Shown piece after piece: positions 44,298 to 44,516 of a stretch of DNA of 44,516 bases (the first letter of the stretch is position 1; each line of letters starts with the position of its first letter). A program made the translations under genes and the position numbers. The DNA is from Actinomycetota bacterium (GTDB taxonomy: Bacteria > Actinomycetota > Actinomycetes > Mycobacteriales > SCTD01), in contig JAHWJP010000009.1 of assembly GCA_019348355.1 (NCBI GenBank), positions 1-44,516 of the forward strand, in the 5' to 3' direction. The notes under the pieces were generated by a model. The model saw nothing but the letters and a program-made list of their open reading frames with translations. It made no database searches and had not been told where the DNA came from.

Positions 44298-44353
44298 CAA
44301 GATCTTCGTGGAGTTCACAGGGTGGCTACCCTGTGAACTCCCCGAAGATCTTG
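44298..44353. repeat. Long near-perfect palindrome after rplA (GATCTTCG arms; probable terminator)
   Basis: CAAGATCTTCG (44298-44308) pairs with CGAAGATCTTG (44343-44353). After one mismatch a 14-bp stem beginning GGAGTTCACAGGGT closes on a GGCT loop, so 25 of 26 positions pair. The outer arms share GATCTTCG/CGAAGATC with the 56-bp repeats. Lying between convergent genes, it probably ends transcription of rplA and of the gene on the other strand. Confidence 0.75.
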
Positions 44354-44426
44354 GGGGCAAGCTCGGGCGTGGCACGGAGTAGCCGCCTGCTTGCGGAGAG
44401 GAACGGCCGGTGCTGTGCGGTGTCGC

Positions 44427-44516
44427 TCAGCGCGCCGCGGTGAGGTAGGCGGTCGACTCCCTCTGCCACATGAAGTACAGCAGGGCGGCGTACAGCGCCA
44501 GGGTGATCACGCCGAC
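44427..44516 (-). CDS. C-terminal end of a membrane protein (truncated by window edge)
   Basis: On the minus strand the last 29 codons before a TGA read as one hydrophobic segment (VGVITLALYAALLYFMW) followed by a short polar tail QRESTAYLTAAR. This looks like the end of a polytopic membrane protein whose start is outside the window. The family cannot be named. The reading is short and rests on hydrophobicity and on the terminator-like palindrome that separates it from rplA. Confidence 0.5.
   Translation of the reverse strand, partial: VGVITLALYAALLYFMWQRESTAYLTAAR

Overview
The window is one contiguous piece of a high-G+C Gram-positive chromosome, most likely an actinomycete (phylum Actinomycetota). 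The signs are dense coding with many ATGA/GTGA overlaps, frequent GTG and some TTG starts, a menaquinone-based complex I, an L33-HadA-HadB block next to tRNA-Trp/secE/nusG/rplK/rplA, and NusG with a long acidic N-terminus. Gene order recalls two blocks known from Mycobacterium and Streptomyces: menG-menJ-grcC-htpX-yajQ, and tRNA-Thr/tRNA-Met-rpmG-hadAB-...-secE-nusG-rplK-rplA. I cannot name the genus.

Layout. (1) 1-3463: 3' part of a dipeptide/oligopeptide ABC importer operon (permease, permease, two ATPases). (2) 3546-11567: a sucrase/ferredoxin-like protein transcribed divergently from a second Opp-type importer operon (lipoprotein binding protein, permease, a permease-ATPase fusion, an ATPase, a protein with two tandem amidotransferase-like domains, and an unrecognised small protein). 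The shared spacer carries an iron-box-like palindrome, suggesting DtxR/IdeR-type metal control. (3) 11581-13130, minus strand: a cupin-4/JmjC-type oxygenase preceded by a small peptide gene with four Asp/Gly/Ser-rich repeats. This pair looks like a modified-peptide system and is the best candidate here for something undescribed. (4) 13357-33887: a respiratory island with menG, a MenJ-like reductase, the full 14-gene nuo operon, a polyprenyl diphosphate synthase, and then an unusual pair: a NuoB-NuoC fusion and a second small NuoI-like ferredoxin. (5) 33959-35423: htpX and yajQ, convergent. (6) 35492-35829: tRNA-Tyr, tRNA-Thr and tRNA-Met. (7) 35893-37017: a lower-G+C secreted TolB-like propeller that appears inserted between tRNA-Met and rpmG. 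(8) 37190-44263: rpmG, two MaoC-fold dehydratases, a glycosyltransferase-like protein with a CysRS-like N-terminus, an alpha/beta hydrolase, an aminotransferase, tRNA-Trp, secE, nusG, rplK and rplA. (9) A fragment of a membrane protein closes the window on the minus strand.

How the parts work together. The menG, MenJ-like and polyprenyl synthase genes would make and tailor menaquinone, the electron acceptor of the NADH dehydrogenase encoded between them. The NuoBC/NuoI pair may be a leftover or a specialised accessory of a second complex I. The last block is core translation and secretion machinery.

A further theme is a set of palindromic intergenic repeats whose arms carry GATC (most often GATCTTCG/CGAAGATC). 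They sit at gene ends or in spacers at 3438, 13236, 14069, 37034, 40311 and 44298. Two of them, 27 kb apart, are about 86% identical over 56 bp in opposite orientation. No rRNA, CRISPR array, insertion sequence, origin or phage gene was seen, and no gene-free stretch exceeds 300 bases.
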